Assembly: GCA_031282285.1 (NCBI GenBank)
Contig: JAITEA010000054.1
Location: 1 to 9,212 of the forward strand
Direction: 5' to 3'
DNA: 9,212 nt
Origin: Helicobacteraceae bacterium
GTDB lineage: Bacteria; Campylobacterota; Campylobacteria; Campylobacterales; SZUA-545
Positions within the stretch are counted from its first letter, which is position 1. Every line of letters starts with the position of its first letter. Below, piece by piece: positions 6,210-9,212 of this stretch. The notes beneath the pieces are model-generated. The model made no database searches and had not been told where the DNA came from. It saw only the letters and a list, made by a program, of their open reading frames with translations. The position numbers and the translations under genes were made by a program.

Positions 6210-8006
6210 GTGAATATCAGAAACATAGCCGTGATCGCGCATGTCGATCACGGCAAAACGACTATGGTCGACGGCTTGCTCAGGCAGTCTGGCGCGTTTG
6301 CCGCGCACGAACAGATCGAAAACTGCGCGATGGACTCAAACGCGCAGGAAAAAGAGCGCGGCATCACGATCCTCTCCAAAAACACGGCGATTCGCTACAA
6401 GGACTGTAAGATCAACATTATCGACACGCCCGGGCACGCCGATTTCGGCGGCGAGGTGGAACGGGTGCTGAAGATGGTGGATGGCGTGCTGCTGCTGGTG
6501 GACGCGCAAGAGGGCGTTATGCCCCAGACGCGCTTCGTGGTGAAAAAGGCGATCAGCTTCGGCTTGCGCCCGATCGTCGTCGTCAATAAGATCGACAAAC
6601 CCGCCGCCGAGCCCGATCGCGTGGTTAATGAGGTGTTTGATCTGCTCGTCCAGATGGACGCGAACGAGAAACAGCTTGACTTTCCGATCATCTACGCTTC
6701 GGGCGTGAACGGATTTGCCAAAACAAAACTCGACGACGAGAGCAAAGACCTCGCGCCGCTTTTCGAGGCGATTTTGAACGAAACGCCGCCGCCAAGCGGG
6801 GACGAAGCCAACCATATTCAGGCGCAGGTTTTTACGCTCGATTACGACAACTATGTGGGCAAGATCGGGATCGTCCGCGTGTTTAACGGCAAACTGCGCA
6901 AAAATCAGACGCTCACGCTGGTAAAAAGCGACGGCGAAAAGGTGAGCGGGCGCGTAACGAAGCTGATCGGCTTTCACGGGCTGACGCGTATGGAGATCGA
7001 CGAAGCCTCCGCTGGCGATATAGCGGCGATCGCGGGCTTTGAGACGATCGATGTTGGCGACAGTCTGGTCGATCCCTCCAATCCGATGCCGCTTGATCCG
7101 CTCCATATCGAAGAGCCGACGCTATCCGTGCTGTTTGCCGTCAATGATTCGCCGCTTGCCGGAACCGAAGGCAAGCATGTAACCTCCAACAAACTGCGCG
7201 ATCGGCTGGAAAAGGAGATGCATACCAATATCGCTATGAAGATGCAGGAAGAAGGGGAGGGCAGGTTCAAAGTTTCGGGTCGCGGCGAGCTGCAGATCAC
7301 CGTTCTGGCGGAGAATATGCGGCGCGAAGGTTACGAGTTTTCCATCGGCAGACCGGAGGTGATCGTCAAAGAGGAGGAGGGCGTGAAACTGGAGCCGTTC
7401 GAGCATCTTGTCGTCGATGTGCCGGAGAGTTTTACGGGCGCCGTGATCGAGAAGCTGGGCAAGCGCAAAGCCGAGATGAAAGCGATGATTCCGATGGGCG
7501 CGGGATACGCGCGAATGGAGTTTGAAATCCCCGCGCGCGGGCTGATCGGGTTGCGCACGCAGTTTTTGACGGAAACGAAAGGGGAGGGCGTACTGAACCA
7601 CTCGTTTCTGGACTACCGCCCGCTTGGCGGCTCGGTCGAAAGCAGGAGCAACGGCGCGTTGATCTCGATGGAAAACGGCGAGGCGGTGGCGTACAGCATA
7701 TTCAACCTGCAGGATCGCGGCGTGATTTTTATCAAACCGCAGGATAAGGTCTATGTGGGAATGGTGATCGGCGAGCATTCGCGCCCCAACGATCTGGATG
7801 TAAATCCGATCAAGGGCAAGCAGCTGACCAATATGCGAGCGAGCGGTTCGGACGATGCGATCAAACTCGTGCCGCCGCGAGAACACACGCTGGAGAGCGC
7901 GATCGAGTGGATCGACGACGACGAGATTGTCGAGATCACGCCCAAACATATCCGAATCCGCAAAAAATATCTCGATCCGATCGCGCGCAAAAGAATGGCG
8001 CGATAA
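6210..8006 (+). CDS. typA: Ribosome-associated GTPase TypA/BipA
   Basis: 598 residues from GTG at 6210, the usual family length. AAGGA (6199-6203) lies six bases before it. An in-frame ATG at 6147 would put the start upstream of the predicted transcript start and add 21 unlike residues, so it was not used. TypA is a translational GTPase that binds the 70S ribosome and assists ribosome assembly and stress or low-temperature growth. Visible motifs are G1 AHVDHGKT (10-17), G2 RGITI (50-54), G3 DTPGH (72-76) and G4 NKID (126-129). Beta-barrel domain II, EF-G-like domains III and V ([17 protein letters not shown]) and the BipA-specific C-terminal domain ([19 protein letters not shown]) follow. It is intact, GC-richer than its neighbours and transcribed from its own promoter, so not functionally tied to the TPR array. 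Confidence 0.98.
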   Translation: MNIRNIAVIAHVDHGKTTMVDGLLRQSGAFAAHEQIENCAMDSNAQEKERGITILSKNTAIRYKDCKINIIDTPGHADFGGEVERVLKMVDGVLLLVDAQEGVMPQTRFVVKKAISFGLRPIVVVNKIDKPAAEPDRVVNEVFDLLVQMDANEKQLDFPIIYASGVNGFAKTKLDDESKDLAPLFEAILNETPPPSGDEANHIQAQVFTLDYDNYVGKIGIVRVFNGKLRKNQTLTLVKSDGEKVSGRVTKLIGFHGLTRMEIDEASAGDIAAIAGFETIDVGDSLVDPSNPMPLDPLHIEEPTLSVLFAVNDSPLAGTEGKHVTSNKLRDRLEKEMHTNIAMKMQEEGEGRFKVSGRGELQITVLAENMRREGYEFSIGRPEVIVKEEEGVKLEPFEHLVVDVPESFTGAVIEKLGKRKAEMKAMIPMGAGYARMEFEIPARGLIGLRTQFLTETKGEGVLNHSFLDYRPLGGSVESRSNGALISMENGEAVAYSIFNLQDRGVIFIKPQDKVYVGMVIGEHSRPNDLDVNPIKGKQLTNMRASGSDDAIKLVPPREHTLESAIEWIDDDEIVEITPKHIRIRKKYLDPIARKRMAR

Positions 8007-8016
8007 CGGGGCAGTT

Positions 8017-8032
8017 GGTTGGTTGGGTTTGG
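8017..8032 (+). other. Two-tier G-quadruplex candidate
   Basis: GG-TT-GG-TT-GGG-TTT-GG begins eleven bases after the typA stop. The spacing resembles the two-tetrad layout of the thrombin aptamer. No coding function is seen here. Confidence 0.3.
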
Positions 8033-8033
8033 T

Positions 8034-8102
8034 TTGCGGCTATCGCGCGAGGGTAGGGCAGGGCGGCAAGGGCGGCGCTTTGCCGCGCGTCGATAATCGC
8101 AA
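8034..8102 (+). other. Hairpin with G-quadruplex candidate in its loop, downstream of typA
   Basis: Bases 8034-8049 pair with 8086-8102, giving about 16 bp with one G-U pair, one C-A mismatch and one bulged T. The enclosed loop contains G3-TA-G3-CA-G3-CGGCAA-G3 (8051-8072), which fits the canonical three-tetrad quadruplex pattern with loops of 2, 2 and 6. A competing small stem, GCGGCAA (8063-8069) with TTGCCGC (8080-8086), uses the same bases. It lies just after the typA stop with no T-run following. It could act as a terminator, a 3' end stabiliser or a DNA structure element. Confidence 0.45.
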
Positions 8103-8204
8103 CTAAAGACGGCGTATGACGAAGTTGAGCTTATACAATACGCCGACAAATTAAAGTATGAAAGCGCCGCCGCGTGGATAAAAAAGAATCTTCTGGCGTT
8201 TTAA
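8097..8204 (+). pseudogene. C-terminal coding relic of an unknown gene
   Basis: After a stop at 8094, the frame through 8109 is open to TAA at 8202-8204 and reads SQLKTAYDEVELIQYADKL then KYESAAAWIKKNLLAF, an amphipathic, protein-like composition. There is no ATG, GTG or TTG start, so it is probably the tail of a gene whose body is gone or frameshifted. It overlaps the GTG start of the next gene by 31 bases in another frame. A short inverted repeat (CGGCGTAT 8110-8117, ATACGCCG 8138-8145) lies within it. Family not recognised; a chance ORF is possible. Confidence 0.35.
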
Positions 8205-8632
8205 ATAGATTTGCAGATAAAGATTGCAGGCTTTCGAGCGCTCAGAAAAACTCGATTGTTTTCTTAAACAGCGATATGTCGCGTAAGATATGGAACGATT
8301 TTATATCCGACAAAAACCATCTATTTCTAATGGATAACAACGAATATATTTTGTCGCGTCAGTTTCGCGTTATTAATACGGACGATCGCGATTTTTGCTA
8401 TACAAAGCGAAAACTCGAAAAGTTTTTCTCGGGCGCCAGCTTTATAATTGCTTTGTGGGGACCAGAGTGCGGCGCTTTATGCAGCCCCTCTATTTTGGCT
8501 GACGCGTGGGACGATTTTTTCTACCCTTCCGATGAAAATACCGTTGTTGTAGGATTTCCAAACGGAAGATGCGTATTCTCGTTTGAAACAAATCTATATT
8601 TAACAAAGGCGAGAAAAATTGATAGAAAATGA
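8174..8632 (+). CDS. Small soluble protein of unknown function, possibly immunity-type
   Basis: 152 residues from GTG at 8174, the first possible start after an in-frame stop at 8159. No Shine-Dalgarno is seen, and ATG at 8276 is an alternative. There is no signal peptide or membrane segment. The C-terminal half carries ASFIIALWGPECGALCSPS (88-106), then WDDFFYPSDEN (112-122) and FPNGRCVFSFE (128-138). A WDDF-YPSDEN-type motif followed by a short strand and a Phe/Glu-rich end recalls small cytosolic proteins beside polymorphic toxins, but I cannot name a family. Its end overlaps the next gene by 14 bases, so the two are probably translated together. It is clearly AT-richer than typA, which may mark acquired DNA. 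Confidence is high for coding, low for role. Confidence 0.75.
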   Translation: MDKKESSGVLNRFADKDCRLSSAQKNSIVFLNSDMSRKIWNDFISDKNHLFLMDNNEYILSRQFRVINTDDRDFCYTKRKLEKFFSGASFIIALWGPECGALCSPSILADAWDDFFYPSDENTVVVGFPNGRCVFSFETNLYLTKARKIDRK

Positions 8633-9101
8633 ATCGCGTCATAACGCTAAAAGAAAGTTTAATATTATTGACTTCCTGAGAAACGAATCGCTTTTTGGCA
8701 TAACCACTGGTTGCGAAATGGCGCAAGTCGAGCGGGTGTTTGGATTGCCGGAGGCGGAACATATAAACAAAAAAATAGGGTCGAGTATATATAAATACGG
8801 TTGCCTTCAAGTAATGGGCGAAGAGGGGATAGTAACCGGACTATTTATCGATATAACAGATATGCGTATTTATAAACTATCGAAACGCGATATATTTTAT
8901 CTCTCAAGCAGATCAGAGAGGGCTATAAACTCGTTAGCAAAGACGATAAAGCGTCTAAAAAGCGCTGGAATATCGTATCGGTTTAGAACATACTTTGACG
9001 CTTCGGAGATCAGTTTTCTGGGAAAAAGAACTTATGTCGCTTATGATAGAAACAAAATAACCAGAATTGGAATACATAGCTATGTTTTTTTCTGTCGGTA
9101 A
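8619..9101 (+). CDS. Small protein of unknown function with FGI-G-VE-FG-P motif, possibly immunity-type
   Basis: 160 residues from TTG at 8619; AAAGG (8605-8609) lies nine bases upstream within the previous gene. The next in-frame ATG (residue 34) would cut the conserved-looking motif, so TTG was chosen. Residues 17-45 read I-DFLRNE-LFGITTG then VERVFGLPE, followed by IYKYGCLQV (57-65) and IVTGLFIDI (71-79). The pattern 'FGI-x-G, VE-x-x-FG-x-P, IYKYG' recurs in small hypothetical proteins found near toxin-immunity loci, and the opening recalls the SmpA/BamE-like fold. This is recognition only. No signal peptide is seen. The 14-base overlap with the preceding gene suggests an operon. A promoter for the next gene follows directly. 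Confidence 0.8.
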   Translation: MIENESRHNAKRKFNIIDFLRNESLFGITTGCEMAQVERVFGLPEAEHINKKIGSSIYKYGCLQVMGEEGIVTGLFIDITDMRIYKLSKRDIFYLSSRSERAINSLAKTIKRLKSAGISYRFRTYFDASEISFLGKRTYVAYDRNKITRIGIHSYVFFCR

Positions 9102-9128
9102 AGCGGCGCTTTGTTATCCATATAACTG

Positions 9129-9134
9129 TATAAT
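9129..9134 (+). promoter_or_regulatory. -10 promoter box before the right-edge gene
   Basis: TATAAT, preceded by TG, lies 28 bases after the stop of the preceding gene. No convincing -35 is seen at 16-18 bases. The predicted transcript start is at about 9141, almost on the ATG at 9142. Confidence 0.5.
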
Positions 9135-9141
9135 AGCGGCT

Positions 9142-9212
9142 ATGAATAACCAGACGCCCCGCGGCAATCTGCCCGCCATTTCGCGCCTTTCTCTGTTTTT
9201 CTTGACGCTGTC
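9142..9212 (+). CDS. Start of a gene cut by the right edge, unknown product
   Basis: ATG at 9142 opens a frame that runs to the window edge: MNNQTPRGNLPAISRL, then SLFFLTL, the beginning of a hydrophobic segment. A polar, basic leader followed by a hydrophobic helix suggests a membrane protein such as a transporter, but 23 codons are too few to name it. No Shine-Dalgarno is present, and the -10 box lies only seven bases upstream, so the mRNA may be leaderless or the true start may lie downstream. Confidence 0.4.
   Translation, partial: MNNQTPRGNLPAISRLSLFFLTL

Noticed and set aside
6336..7949. Long minus-strand open frames opposite typA
   Set aside because: GC-rich codon shadow of a conserved housekeeping gene; the His/Arg-rich products have no family features.
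7855..8106. Plus-strand 83-codon frame across the typA end
   Set aside because: Ser/Arg-rich out-of-frame reading of typA, running into noncoding G-rich DNA.
9074..9091. Palindrome ACATAGCTATGT followed by seven Ts as a terminator
   Set aside because: The stem would have only four pairs, and it lies inside the coding end of the 8619 gene, before its stop codon.
9100..9112. Small hairpin AAAGC-GGC-GCTTT after the 8619 gene as a terminator
   Set aside because: A five-pair stem without a T-run is too weak to call.

Overview
The window most resembles the chromosome of a Campylobacterota (epsilonproteobacterial) organism of medium GC. The best taxonomic marker is the TypA/BipA GTPase at 6210-8006. 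From memory its wording is close to that of Campylobacter, Helicobacter and Sulfurimonas TypA; no alignment was run. CGATCG and GCGATCGC are strikingly common throughout. All genes that can be supported lie on the + strand.

Region 1 (1-5967) is a tandem family of four exported tetratricopeptide-repeat (TPR) proteins in one tightly packed, probably co-transcribed unit. The first gene is cut by the left edge. Each complete member has a signal peptide, then a domain of about 100 residues resembling the N-terminal part of LPP20/FlgT-like periplasmic proteins, then 34-residue TPRs. There are two subfamilies: genes 1 and 2 have a coiled coil before the TPRs, while genes 3 and 4 have two TPR blocks split by a spacer and a conserved Cys pair. 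Genes overlap by 8 bases or by ATGA. Between genes 2 and 3 sits a 22-codon ORF with the first three codons and last 19 codons of a gene-3-type paralogue, as if an entire copy had been deleted in frame. The array therefore appears to grow and shrink by recombination.

Region 2 (5968-6209) is the spacer between the array and typA. It holds a start-less, stop-terminated signal-peptide relic, a hairpin that may end the TPR operon, and a typA promoter whose -10 box is one arm of a perfect inverted repeat.

Region 3 (6210-8006) is typA, starting at GTG with a good ribosome binding site. It is a GC-richer housekeeping gene.

Region 4 (8007-8173) follows typA. It has two G-rich tracts, one a canonical three-tier G-quadruplex candidate inside the loop of a long imperfect hairpin, then a C-terminal coding relic.

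Region 5 (8174-9101) has two overlapping AT-richer small genes for soluble proteins of unknown function. They resemble immunity-type proteins of polymorphic toxin loci, but no toxin gene is visible. A likely promoter and the first 23 codons of another gene, possibly leaderless, end the window.
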